Assembly: GCF_000069785.1 (NCBI RefSeq)
Contig: NC_010530.1
Span: 1,048,001-1,112,000 of the forward strand
DNA: 64,000 nt
From: Cupriavidus taiwanensis LMG 19424
GTDB lineage: Bacteria > Pseudomonadota > Gammaproteobacteria > Burkholderiales > Burkholderiaceae
Direction of reading: 5' to 3'
Position numbers and translations under genes: made by a program. The notes below the pieces were generated by a model, which saw only the letters and a list, made by a program, of their open reading frames with translations, was not told the DNA's origin and ran no database searches. Shown here piece after piece: positions 27,767 through 36,682 of the stretch. Position 1 is the first letter of the stretch, and each line of letters opens with the position of its first letter.

Positions 27767-28645
27767 CTACTGCCCCGCCCGGAACTCGATCCTCCGGTTC
27801 TTCGCCCGCCCTTCCTCCTTGTCATTCGGTGCCACGGGCTGGTCCGGTCCCACCCCCACTGCCGTCAGCATGCCGGGCTCGCCGCCTTTGCCGATCAGGT
27901 AGTTCTTCACGGTCTCGGCGCGTGCCTGGCTTAGCGTCAGGTTCAGCGCGCGGCTGCCGGAGTTGTCCGTGTGGCCGACAATCTCGATCTTGCGTCCGCT
28001 CAGGCGCGGCAGCACCGCGGCCATTTCATCGAGGATGGCGCGGCCCTTGGGCGTCAGCGTGGCGGCGCCTGTTTCGAATTCGATGATCCGGTTGGCCAGG
28101 GTCTGGTCCAGCAGGTTCTGTTCGGAAGCGGGCACGCGCAGGCCGTTCTTCACCGTATAGCTCTGGCCCAGGCCGGTGGCCATGTCGCTGGCGATCTGCT
28201 GGCGCTGGGCCTCGTTGCGCACGTCGCCGTGCACGGATACCTGCGTGCCATCGATGCTCAGCTGGCCGCGGCTGACCTGCTTGATTTGCGGCGAGAGGAT
28301 CTTCTGCACATTGCCCGACCAGTTCGGGGGCGAGACCACGTTGCCGACTTCGATCTGGTCCACCACGTTGGCGCTGCCATACAGCTCACGCAGGCGCGCC
28401 AGCACACTTGCCTTGGTGGCTTCGTCGGGGACCGCGCCGCCTGCGACGACGCGGCCTGAAGGTGCCGCTGCAGACGCGGCAGGCGTGGCGGTGGTGCCGG
28501 GATCGCCGGGCGCGGCATGGCCGGGCAGCATGACCAGCGCGGCCAGCAGGCCCGCAGCCAGTGCAGGCGTGCGTGTTCCAACCACAGCGGAGGCAGCCTT
28601 CAAGTGGGCCATCCGGTTGCGTACTGCATTGACACCCATGCTCAT
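27767..28645 (-). CDS. OmpA-domain peptidoglycan-binding protein of the T6SS (TagL-like role)
   Basis: A 292-aa protein with a basic N-terminus, a hydrophobic export segment (about 29-44, ALAAGLLAALVMLPGHA) and an Ala/Thr linker. Residues about 75-175 form a small alpha/beta region of BON-like pattern (QLSIDGTQVSVHGDV). The C-terminal OmpA domain has IIEFETGAATLTPKGRAIL, IVGHTDNSGS, LSQARAETVKNYL and GRAKNRRIEF, the residues that grip the diaminopimelate peptide of peptidoglycan. Since TssL here lacks such a domain, this protein probably anchors the trans-envelope complex to the cell wall. Its start overlaps the tagF stop by ATGA. Confidence 0.88.
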   Translation of the reverse strand: MSMGVNAVRNRMAHLKAASAVVGTRTPALAAGLLAALVMLPGHAAPGDPGTTATPAASAAAPSGRVVAGGAVPDEATKASVLARLRELYGSANVVDQIEVGNVVSPPNWSGNVQKILSPQIKQVSRGQLSIDGTQVSVHGDVRNEAQRQQIASDMATGLGQSYTVKNGLRVPASEQNLLDQTLANRIIEFETGAATLTPKGRAILDEMAAVLPRLSGRKIEIVGHTDNSGSRALNLTLSQARAETVKNYLIGKGGEPGMLTAVGVGPDQPVAPNDKEEGRAKNRRIEFRAGQ

Positions 28646-29631
28646 TCCCCGGCAAAGACTTCACGGAAGGTGTCGAGCGCCAGGCGCAGCGACAGCTGCG
28701 GCTGGTCCATGTAGCTGACGAACTTGGCCATGCCGTAGTCTCCGTTGACGTGTTGCTCGACCCATTCCGGGTCATCGATATTGATGTTCTGCTCGGCATA
28801 GGCCAGCGGCGAGATCACGCCGTGCAGCGTGCGTGACGAAGCGCCGTTGAAGCCGATCACCAGCCGTTCGTTGCCGCCGATCTGCCCCAGGAAGATCGAC
28901 AGTTCAAAGTCGGCCCGGTGCAGGAAGCGCGATACCAGTTCCAGCCAGAAGCTCGCGACCAGGCTGCGGTAGAGCGGGTCGGCGGGCAGCGGCAGGGTCA
29001 GGCCTTTTTCCAGGTGCGAGGAGCCAGACGACATCAGCGGCTGCAGCAGGATGCCGAGCGCCAGCAGCGTGCGGCGCAAGCGCACATGCTGGCCCTGGCC
29101 GGCCAGCATGTGTTCGAGGCCGGCCACGGTCTGGAAGTCGATGAAGTCGGCGAAGCTTGCATCGTGGGTCTGGGCGCCGGCACCGGTTTCCACGCCCAGC
29201 TGGGCCTGGGCCAGTTGCTGCAGGCCTTCGGTGGCATCGGCAGCCTGTGCGAGCGCATGCATCTGCTGCCCGGCACGCGTCCACAGGCGGGCCAGCGCGA
29301 GCGGGCTGCGGGCGATGAATTGCAAGGGACGTTCCACTTCCATCGCCGCAGCCGTCAGGAACGGGAAGCGCCGCGACGACAGGTCGCTGCTGGCCATCAG
29401 CGCACCGGCGATGGCGAGCTTGCTTTGCGAGCCGAGGAACGCGAAGTGCATTGGCTTCCAGGCGTCATAGCACGCCTTCCAGGCCGGGTCCTCGGCCAGC
29501 AGTTCCATGCCCTGCGCGAGCCAGCGGTCCAGCGTATCGAGCAGCTGGGTGTTGTTGGCACTTTTGACGAAGTCGCCCCGGGACGGGATCTTGCCGAAAT
29601 AGGACAGCTGCAGTTGGGTCGGCTGGCTCAT
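28642..29631 (-). CDS. tagF: T6SS post-translational regulator TagF
   Basis: A 329-aa TagF (BMA_A0400 type). The N-terminus SYFGKIPSRGDFVKS is diagnostic, followed by LDRWLAQGMELL and a typical C-terminal part with RLVIGFNGASSRTLHGVISP. In Pseudomonas TagF represses firing by binding the forkhead-associated protein Fha. No fha, ppkA or pppA gene is visible in this window, so either the partner is elsewhere or TagF works differently here. It is tightly packed: 4-bp overlaps with both tssM and the OmpA-domain gene. Confidence 0.94.
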   Translation of the reverse strand: MSQPTQLQLSYFGKIPSRGDFVKSANNTQLLDTLDRWLAQGMELLAEDPAWKACYDAWKPMHFAFLGSQSKLAIAGALMASSDLSSRRFPFLTAAAMEVERPLQFIARSPLALARLWTRAGQQMHALAQAADATEGLQQLAQAQLGVETGAGAQTHDASFADFIDFQTVAGLEHMLAGQGQHVRLRRTLLALGILLQPLMSSGSSHLEKGLTLPLPADPLYRSLVASFWLELVSRFLHRADFELSIFLGQIGGNERLVIGFNGASSRTLHGVISPLAYAEQNINIDDPEWVEQHVNGDYGMAKFVSYMDQPQLSLRLALDTFREVFAGE

Positions 29632-32600
29632 TGCGCCGTACCTCCTTGGTTGACTTGGGCCGAGGCCTGCGCGTTGCCCTGCGCGCTGGCCTGCGGGTTC
29701 GGGGCAGGGGGGGCGGACGGAGGCGCCGCGGGGGAAGTCGACGGCGAAGCGGCCGGCGGCGTAGCTGCATTGAGCGGCGCATTGGCGTCAGCGATCGCGG
29801 TCGGCAGGCGCAGGCCGCGCAGCCCCTGGCTTTGCGGCGAGTCGGAAGCGCTGGCATTGCCCGCAGTCTGCGGGCTGCTGATGATGCGCAGCGCCACGCT
29901 GACCGCGATATTGTCGCGGCTCCATGTCAGGTCGAAGGCGCCATCCGGGCGGCGCTTGCGCGCAGCGGTCGCGATCAGGCGCTCGAGGCCGAAGCGGCCG
30001 GGCTCGTTAAGCAGCTCGACGGAACGTCCATCGAAGGTCGTTGCCGTGATCTTCGCGCCCGGCGAACCCTGCGGGTTAGGCCAGACAAAGTTGGCCCACT
30101 GCGCCGGCGTATTGCGATAGCGCAGCTGCTGGCCGTCGATCTCGATGGTGTACTCGGTGGTGCCGGTCGCGGGCGTCGGCAGAATCTGGAACACCGTCTG
30201 CTGCGCCGCCGCGGCCGTGGCGCCGCCACTGCCGCCTGCCGCGCCGCCGGTCAGCGGCGCCACCCAGCGCGTGAAGTTGGTTGTGAACTCCGGCGCCAGC
30301 GTCAGGCCCAGGTCGCCCCAGGTGCGTGCGGCCAGCATGTCGCCGCGGCGCACCGACAGGGGGCCGATGGTGGCGGTGGTGAACTTGGCGATCGCGCCCT
30401 CCGGCCCGAAGATCTGCCCGATCTCTGCCGCGCTGGCTTCGATCTTGGCATCCGAGGCAAACGGATACTTGGTCGCCAGGGTCTGGCTGAACGGCTGGTA
30501 CACCTGTGCGTTCCACACCTTGTTGATCTCCACGCTGGCCGGGCGGATGACCACGGCGTAGGACTGCAGCAGCGGGCGCACCAGCAGTGGCCGCAGCGCC
30601 TGGCGCTGGCTGTCGGTGAGCCCGGTCATCATCTGCTCGTCGACATACTTCAGCGCATCGGCCAACTCCGAGCCATTGCCGTCCAGCGTCTGCTGCATCA
30701 GCTGGCGCGCGCCGGGGCCGGGATCGCCCTGGTTCTTAAGCTGGTTGAAGCGCGTGCGCACCTTCGACAGCGACTCCATATAGCCGCGCAGCATCGAGTT
30801 GTTGTCATGCATGACGACGATGCGCGCCAGGCCCGAGAACTCCTTGCCGACCGGGCCCATCGGGATGGTGCCGGCGCCGGTATTCGCGCCGCTGACATCG
30901 ACATTGACGCTCACTTGCGAGGGCGTGCCACGCGAAATCAGGCGCTTGAACCAGTCGAGCATGCCGGACTTGGCCTGCTTCAGGCCGGCATTGAGCAGCG
31001 ACGGGTTGTCCCACGAGGTCTGCTCATAAGCGGTGTCCAGCACCTTGCGGATCGGCGAGTTGGCCGGGTCCCCCAGCAGGTTCATGCTGGCCACGGCTTG
31101 TTCGAAGCTGCCGAAATCCTGGATCGTCACCCCCTGCATGAAGCGCTGCCATTCCCGCGCGTATTCGGTCTTGTACATCGTGACCAGCGTTTTCTGGATC
31201 TGCTCGGGACTGCCTTCCAGGGTCAGGTCGTCGCGTGCGGCTACGTTGAGCACCCAGTCCTTGCTCTGCAGTTCCTTGCTGGCGGCCTCACGGATGGCGG
31301 GCTGCACGTATCCTAGCCACGCCTCGCGCGTGAAGGTGCCCGGCACGGCGTAGCTGGCGGCGACCACGGAGGCGCCGGTGTCGCCCACGATGCGGGCCAC
31401 CGTCATCGGGGCAAAGCGGGTGGAAGCGCGGGCCTTGATCTCGGCATAGGCGCGCTCGCGCGCTGGCATGCCGCGCACCACACGGCGCAGGTTTTCGCGG
31501 GACTGGTCGATCAGCGACAGGTTGCCTTCCAGCAGCGGCCAGTTGTCGTCGTTGACGCGGGCCAGGAAGAACGACAGGTTGCGCTCGGCCGAACGGATCA
31601 GCTGCTCGCGCGGCATGTTGCCGCGGTTGTCTTCCAGCCAGCCGCGCCAGAAGCGGGTCATCTGGTCAGTCAGGTGCGCCACCTCGACGTGGCGCTTGTC
31701 CGCCAGCATCAGGTAGGTCTTGAGCGCGTTGTACGCGTCTTCCACGTTGGTGGGGGAGGCATCGGTGTAGCGCTTGCCCGCGGCGGGCGTGGCGGCGGGC
31801 ATCGTTGCCGTGGCGGCTGCGGCCGACGCAGGCGCTGCCGCGGGCAGCGAGGTCGCGACGACTGCGCCGGTTTCCGGCGGGCGCACCATCGGCGCAAGCT
31901 GCTCGGGATGCGCGTTGACTTCGGCCAGGAAGGTCTCGATAGCGCTACCGACTGGCTTCAGCATCACCTGGCGCAGGCCGTTGTAGTACTCGTCCAGCAG
32001 CTTGTGCTGCAGCGTGTCGCCCTGGTACAGGCCCAGCGACAGCGCCAGCGGATGGTCGGCGCGGAAGCGTTCCAGCTGCTCGATGCGGTCCTGCAGGATG
32101 TCCAGCGCTTCCAGCCGCGCCTGCAGGTCGACGCGGTTCTGCTGCATCTTGACGATCTTGTCCAGGTCCGCCTGCACGTTGGCGGTCAGCTGCCGGTTGC
32201 CGAGGAACGACCAGGTCCAGCCGCCCAGCAGCAGCCCTAGCACCAGCACCAGCCCGAAGAAGGTCGCGAAGCGCAGCCGCGTCTTGGCGGGGCTGGCAAA
32301 CTGGCGCACGGTGCGGCGGTCGGCGAAGATCACCTTGGAGAACAGGTCGCGCAGGAAGAAGCCGTTTTTCGAGAACACCTCGCGGCTGCCGGCCACGCCT
32401 TCCAGCTTGAGCCCGAAACGGCGCGCGATGCGCTCGGCCGAGACGCTGGTGGTGCTGGCCTCCTGTACCGCGCTGGTGAAGTAGAAGCCGCGGAACACGG
32501 GCTTGTACTGGAACGGGTTCTCGTCGAACAACGTGACCAGGAAGGCGCGCAGCGTGGGCTTGACCGAGGCAAACTCGAGCGGAAAGCTCAGCAGCCCGGG

Positions 32601-33584
32601 CGACAGCTTGCCGTTGCGGTGCTGCGCGATCTGCGCCACGCTGATCTCTTTCAGGCCGTCGCACAGTTCGTCGAAGCGCTGGTCGAACACGGCCGCCACA
32701 TCGCGCCGCTCTTCGGGGGCGAAGGGCAGTGTGGCGCCCCAGACGCGGTCGCGCTCCTGCTTCTCGTTGTCGCCGAAGAATTCGGTAAAGCCGGTGATCA
32801 GGTCGGCCTTGGTGAACATCACATAGACCGGCGCGAACACTTCCAGCCGCTCGGTCAGCTCCTGCACGCGCTGGCGCAGGTTCTTGGCCAGGTTGATGGC
32901 GAACTCGGGCCGGTTCTGCGTCAGTTCCGGAATGCTGACCGTGACCACGATGCCGTTGATCGGCGCCTTGGGCCGGTAGCGCTTGAGCAGGTCCAGGAAG
33001 CCTAGCCATTCGCGCCGGTCTTCTTCATGCACGGCATAGCGGCCCGCGGTATCGAGCAGGATGCCTTCGGTGGTGAAGAACCAGTCGCAGTTGCGCGTGC
33101 CGCCAATGCCGTGGATCACGGCGCTGTTCTTGTCGGCGAACGGAAACTGCAGGCCCGAGTTCAGCACCGCCGTGCTCTTGCCCGCCGCGGGGTTGCCGAT
33201 CACGATGTACCAGGGCAACTCGTAGAGCGCCTCGCTGCCCGACATCTGGCCCAGCTTGGAGGTCTTGATAGTCTTCACGGCGCTGGCCAGGCGCGTGCGC
33301 AGCGCTTCGACCTCGTCGCGCTTGTCGGGCGGCGCGGCCTTGGCGGCCATGTCGGCCTGCTGCTCGAGGATGCCCTCGAGCTTGCCGCTGGCCCGGCGCG
33401 CACGCCAGCGCTTCCACAAGTAGGTGGCCAGCCACGCCAGCAACAACACGCCCAGGACGATGGCGACCCACGCCAGCCCGATTTCGAAGGTCTGCGCCAT
33501 CAGCAACAGGAAGACGGTCAGCACGACCACGCCGAATACCGACAGCGTGCGTGTGTGGCTCAGGAAGTTAAGGATGCGATGCAT
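29628..33584 (-). CDS. tssM: T6SS inner-membrane protein TssM (IcmF)
   Basis: A 1318-aa TssM. Two N-terminal membrane segments (about 14-30 and 36-57) are followed by the cytoplasmic domain with Walker A GNPAAGKST at 130-138, so this is the NTP-binding class. A third membrane segment lies near residues 440-465 (FGLVLVLGLLLGGWTWSFLG), and the large periplasmic part reaches TssJ at the outer membrane. The C-terminal tail after about 1270 is a low-complexity Pro/Ala/Gln stretch that is longer than in many homologues. It forms the TssJLM core with products of the other leftward operon. Confidence 0.97.
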   Translation of the reverse strand: MHRILNFLSHTRTLSVFGVVVLTVFLLLMAQTFEIGLAWVAIVLGVLLLAWLATYLWKRWRARRASGKLEGILEQQADMAAKAAPPDKRDEVEALRTRLASAVKTIKTSKLGQMSGSEALYELPWYIVIGNPAAGKSTAVLNSGLQFPFADKNSAVIHGIGGTRNCDWFFTTEGILLDTAGRYAVHEEDRREWLGFLDLLKRYRPKAPINGIVVTVSIPELTQNRPEFAINLAKNLRQRVQELTERLEVFAPVYVMFTKADLITGFTEFFGDNEKQERDRVWGATLPFAPEERRDVAAVFDQRFDELCDGLKEISVAQIAQHRNGKLSPGLLSFPLEFASVKPTLRAFLVTLFDENPFQYKPVFRGFYFTSAVQEASTTSVSAERIARRFGLKLEGVAGSREVFSKNGFFLRDLFSKVIFADRRTVRQFASPAKTRLRFATFFGLVLVLGLLLGGWTWSFLGNRQLTANVQADLDKIVKMQQNRVDLQARLEALDILQDRIEQLERFRADHPLALSLGLYQGDTLQHKLLDEYYNGLRQVMLKPVGSAIETFLAEVNAHPEQLAPMVRPPETGAVVATSLPAAAPASAAAATATMPAATPAAGKRYTDASPTNVEDAYNALKTYLMLADKRHVEVAHLTDQMTRFWRGWLEDNRGNMPREQLIRSAERNLSFFLARVNDDNWPLLEGNLSLIDQSRENLRRVVRGMPARERAYAEIKARASTRFAPMTVARIVGDTGASVVAASYAVPGTFTREAWLGYVQPAIREAASKELQSKDWVLNVAARDDLTLEGSPEQIQKTLVTMYKTEYAREWQRFMQGVTIQDFGSFEQAVASMNLLGDPANSPIRKVLDTAYEQTSWDNPSLLNAGLKQAKSGMLDWFKRLISRGTPSQVSVNVDVSGANTGAGTIPMGPVGKEFSGLARIVVMHDNNSMLRGYMESLSKVRTRFNQLKNQGDPGPGARQLMQQTLDGNGSELADALKYVDEQMMTGLTDSQRQALRPLLVRPLLQSYAVVIRPASVEINKVWNAQVYQPFSQTLATKYPFASDAKIEASAAEIGQIFGPEGAIAKFTTATIGPLSVRRGDMLAARTWGDLGLTLAPEFTTNFTRWVAPLTGGAAGGSGGATAAAAQQTVFQILPTPATGTTEYTIEIDGQQLRYRNTPAQWANFVWPNPQGSPGAKITATTFDGRSVELLNEPGRFGLERLIATAARKRRPDGAFDLTWSRDNIAVSVALRIISSPQTAGNASASDSPQSQGLRGLRLPTAIADANAPLNAATPPAASPSTSPAAPPSAPPAPNPQASAQGNAQASAQVNQGGTAQ

Positions 33585-33648
33585 GTTGCCTTTGGCTCGG
33601 GAGCAATTCGGGATTCGGGGGGGGGCGCGGTTCGGGTGTGGCGCTGGA

Positions 33649-35136
33649 TCACGCCGGCAGGATCGCGATGGCGCCGCGCTGCTGGGCGTCGCCGGCGCTC
33701 AGTGCCAGCACGGGTCGGCCGCCATCGAGCGCCAGCTGGTGGGCCACCACCACGGGCAGCAGCGCACCGGCGGCGCCGGCATAGCCGCATGGCAGGCCCA
33801 GCGCGAGCAGATCGGCGACAGGGTCTAGCTTGGGGAAACGGGTACTGACGACCTGGGCGATTTCAACCGTTCGTACGGGGTGGACGCCAGTGTCTGTGAC
33901 GATGGCTGCCACTGCCGACGGGCCTGCTTCGGACTGCGCCGCAGTGTCCGCTGCAGCCTCGGGCGCGGCTTCGGCCTTGCCGGCAATGGTTTCGAGCGCC
34001 TGGGTGACAGCCTGGGCCAGTGCCTCGAGCTGTGGCTGGCCGCGGTCTGCCGTTGGCGCTTCCAGGCGGGCCATTGCCGTGCGCGTAACGAGGATCGGTG
34101 CGCTCTCGGCCTGGGCGTCGGCATCCCTGTCCGTACCGGTCTCGGCGGCGGCAGGCTGGTGCGCGCCCAGCAGCACGCCGGCCGCGGCCTCGCCGGGAGT
34201 CCGGCCATGCGGGCAGCGCGCACTGAAGAGCTGGTCTTCCTGTTCCAGTGCCTCGACGGCATTCGCCCCGATCAGTGAATCGGCGGCTACCAGCATCCGT
34301 AGCGCCGGCTGGCCATCGACCGGACGGTTCACGGCCTGGGTGGCGCGGTCCAGCAATAGCAGGGCATCGCCGTCGCCGCGCGCGGCCGTGGCTTCGAGCG
34401 TGAGTCGCGCGGCTGGCCAGTATTGGGACAAGCGCTCGCGCAGCCAGTCGCCTGCCGCGGCCTGGAGCGGTTCCGGCCAGCCGCGCGGAAGCAGCAGGGT
34501 GGCCACCAGCGGCACGGTGCTGTCCGGCACGGCCATGTCGTGGCCGGCCGGCGCGTAGACCGTCGCCTGCATGGCGAGCTCGTCGCTGACCTCGGCCGCG
34601 AGCGCGAGCGCGCGCAAAGCCTCATCGTCCCAGACGAGATCGGGCGTGCGCGCGCCGAATTCCGTGCGCAGGCTTTCGATATCGAGGGACTCGATCTGTG
34701 CAGCGAAGACAGGCGCCGGCAGGCCATCCAGCGTCACCAGGCCCGGGCGGTTGCCGGCCTTGGCGGCCTCCGCCAGCGCATCGGGCGCATTGCCGGCGGG
34801 CGTGCGCACAGCGGTAGCGAGCAGCGCGGCGCGCCAGGTACGGGTGGGATCGTTGGGCTCTGCTTGCGCCCCCTCGGCGGCATTGCCGGCCCCTCCGGGC
34901 GCCGCAGTGGCGGGAGCGTGGCTGGTGGCCGCGACATTGGTGCGGATCCCGTCCAGGGCGCGCTTGATGACCACGTAGGCCGCCACCATGCCCGCCGGCA
35001 TCAGCACCAGATGCGTGACGATATCCGTGGTGGTCGGCATCCGGTTGATCGACTGCCACCAGGCAATGGTCGCGACCCACACCACGGCGAACACCGCGAA
35101 CAGGATCAGCGTGGACTTGATCAGTCTTGGAAACAT
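33649..35136 (-). CDS. T6SS-associated two-TM protein with large soluble domain
   Basis: A 495-aa protein directly upstream of tssM (64-bp gap). Two N-terminal membrane segments (about 8-27 and 42-60, with a short charged hairpin) anchor a soluble C-terminal region. That region has segments such as PDLVWDDEALRALALAAEVSDELAM, and ends VVVAHQLALDGGRPVLALSAGD followed by IAILPA. The end resembles the last strands of the beta-ketoacyl-synthase/thiolase fold, but the active-site Cys-His-His set is not evident, so it may be a degenerate, non-catalytic version. I do not assign a function. The position between PAAR and tssM suggests a membrane-complex accessory role. Confidence 0.7.
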   Translation of the reverse strand: MFPRLIKSTLILFAVFAVVWVATIAWWQSINRMPTTTDIVTHLVLMPAGMVAAYVVIKRALDGIRTNVAATSHAPATAAPGGAGNAAEGAQAEPNDPTRTWRAALLATAVRTPAGNAPDALAEAAKAGNRPGLVTLDGLPAPVFAAQIESLDIESLRTEFGARTPDLVWDDEALRALALAAEVSDELAMQATVYAPAGHDMAVPDSTVPLVATLLLPRGWPEPLQAAAGDWLRERLSQYWPAARLTLEATAARGDGDALLLLDRATQAVNRPVDGQPALRMLVAADSLIGANAVEALEQEDQLFSARCPHGRTPGEAAAGVLLGAHQPAAAETGTDRDADAQAESAPILVTRTAMARLEAPTADRGQPQLEALAQAVTQALETIAGKAEAAPEAAADTAAQSEAGPSAVAAIVTDTGVHPVRTVEIAQVVSTRFPKLDPVADLLALGLPCGYAGAAGALLPVVVAHQLALDGGRPVLALSAGDAQQRGAIAILPA

Positions 35137-35194
35137 GGTTTCGTGTCGAGAAGCGGCGCAAGGGCGTTTGAAACGGCCGTTCGGTGCCGGGACG

Positions 35195-35464
35195 TCATGC
35201 GCTGCCGGTCAAGCCCTGGCTGGACAGCAAGGTTGCGCCACAAGCGGTCTTGTCGCCGTGCCGCGCGGCGGCACGGCCGTCGATGATGACGTTGGGGTCG
35301 CCGGTGACGATGACGGTGGTGCCGCCATGGCCTGAACGAGGGCAGGTGACACGATCCCCCACGCACGCAATGCCCCGGCCATTGGTGGTGGTATTGCCCG
35401 AGGCGGTGATCACCACGCCGCCGTGGTCGGTCTTGTCGCCCAGCAGAATGAAAGGACGTGCCAC
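35195..35464 (-). CDS. PAAR-domain spike-tip protein
   Basis: An 89-aa single-domain PAAR protein. Three Gly-rich repeats build the cone: PFILLGDKTDHGGVVITAS, GRGIACVGDRVTCPRSGHG and DGRAAARHGDKTACGATLL, with the His and Cys residues that bind the zinc at the tip. It caps the VgrG trimer and has no toxin extension, so it can serve any of the three VgrGs in this locus. It is the only PAAR protein I see in the window. It lies 58 bp before the two-TM gene and 87 bp after the M15 peptidase gene. Confidence 0.95.
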   Translation of the reverse strand: MARPFILLGDKTDHGGVVITASGNTTTNGRGIACVGDRVTCPRSGHGGTTVIVTGDPNVIIDGRAAARHGDKTACGATLLSSQGLTGSA

Positions 35465-35551
35465 TACGCTCTCCCCAAATTGCGCCGGCCAACCGCTGCC
35501 GGTCCTGTATCCATGTTCCTGCCAGCCCCGCCATGCGAGGCGCTCGTACCG

Positions 35552-36409
35552 TTATTGCTGCGCCGGCCGTTTGCCCAGCACACCCGGGCGGCGCAACTCG
35601 ACGTGCCCGAGATCCATCATCTTCCAGCGGCCGCCCCAGACCAGCCCGGCTGACTCGGCGGCGCGGCCATACAGCTCGTAGCCGCGCATGGCCCAAGGGT
35701 CCTTCTCGCTGATCACCAGCTTGCCGTCGCGGTAGAAGGCACTGTCCGCGGCCAGCCCGAACTGGTGGTAGCTGTGGTAGGCCCCGGCCTGCGTCACATG
35801 GCTGCCCATCGCCGCCAGCTTGGCCTGCCGTTCCGGGCTGCGGTAGCCCTCCAGCAGCGCCATTTCATAGCCGTGCTCGTCGCGCATGATCTTGTAGACC
35901 AGCAGCAGCCGCTGCCTGAATTCGGCATCCAGCTGCTCCCAATCCCGGCTGGCTTCGCGGATCGCCGGCCGGACCAGTTCCACTTCGCGCGTGGTGAACA
36001 CCTCTGGCGGCAGCGGTGGCGGCGGCACCAGCCGCTCGCCATTGAGCAGCGCGGCAATCTGCGGATCCGGTTCGCGCACACCGTCATCGTCCTCGAACTG
36101 GAAGACCTGCCGGTGACGCAACGCCAGCGCCAGCACCGGCGGCAAGGTCACCACCCCCGCGGCGGCCAGCACCAGTGCGCGGCGCTTGGCCAGGAAGTCA
36201 CGGGCCGAAGCCAGTGTGGTGGTGGCGCTGCCCACCGAGTGGCGGATCGAACTGGCCGACTGGGAGCCCGCAGATGCCGCACTGGTGCTCAGGCGGCGCC
36301 ACTGCGAGCGCGCTGCCGCAAAGCAGCGCTGCCGTACTGCGGGAAGAAGCAGCACGGCAGCAGCGGCAACCATCAACACGAAATAGAGGACCAGTGCGAC
36401 AAAGACCAT
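35552..36409 (-). CDS. Membrane-anchored M15-family peptidoglycan peptidase (TagX-like)
   Basis: A 285-aa protein if started at ATG 36409, which puts the membrane segment MVFVALVLYFVLMVAAAA at the N-terminus; 16 extra residues are possible from 36457. A second hydrophobic stretch lies near 78-98. The catalytic domain has GYRSPERQ (188-195), the zinc motif SYHQFGLAAD with His215 and Asp222, and MDLGHVEL with His269 and Glu271, giving a complete M15 D,D-/L,D-peptidase zinc site. In Acinetobacter the M15-like TagX is needed to pass the T6SS through the cell wall, and this gene is likely the counterpart. It is first in the leftward PAAR-tssM operon. Confidence 0.85.
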   Translation of the reverse strand: MVFVALVLYFVLMVAAAAVLLLPAVRQRCFAAARSQWRRLSTSAASAGSQSASSIRHSVGSATTTLASARDFLAKRRALVLAAAGVVTLPPVLALALRHRQVFQFEDDDGVREPDPQIAALLNGERLVPPPPLPPEVFTTREVELVRPAIREASRDWEQLDAEFRQRLLLVYKIMRDEHGYEMALLEGYRSPERQAKLAAMGSHVTQAGAYHSYHQFGLAADSAFYRDGKLVISEKDPWAMRGYELYGRAAESAGLVWGGRWKMMDLGHVELRRPGVLGKRPAQQ

Positions 36410-36682
36410 GCTTACCTGACCGGGCTGGGCTGCGCCCCGGCGGCGAAGCCCGCGCAAAGGGTGCCAAGCATATTCAGTATTTTTTACATCTGCATTCGAT
36501 TTGATCTCAATCCGGGGTGGTGTCCCCCGTATCGGGTTTGTCTTTCGACGATGCCAGCCGTAGAATCCGGAAGTCTAAGGCCAAAATGATCGAATCTGCC
36601 ATATATGACACAACGGCTCGGTAATTGTAAATCCGGCCGGTAGCGTCCGCCGCGCATTTTATTTCAAATTTCTTGATGACAG
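36410..36682. promoter_or_regulatory. Divergent intergenic region, second promoter hub of the locus
   Basis: This 273-bp gap lies between the M15 gene (left) and an Ala-rich protein gene (right). It is AT-rich, especially at 36,580-36,675, and should hold promoters for the PAAR-tssM operon and the vgrG-tle5 block. I see no unambiguous -35/-10 pair or operator, apart from a short GGGG/CCCC hairpin around 36,517-36,534. Confidence 0.35.
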
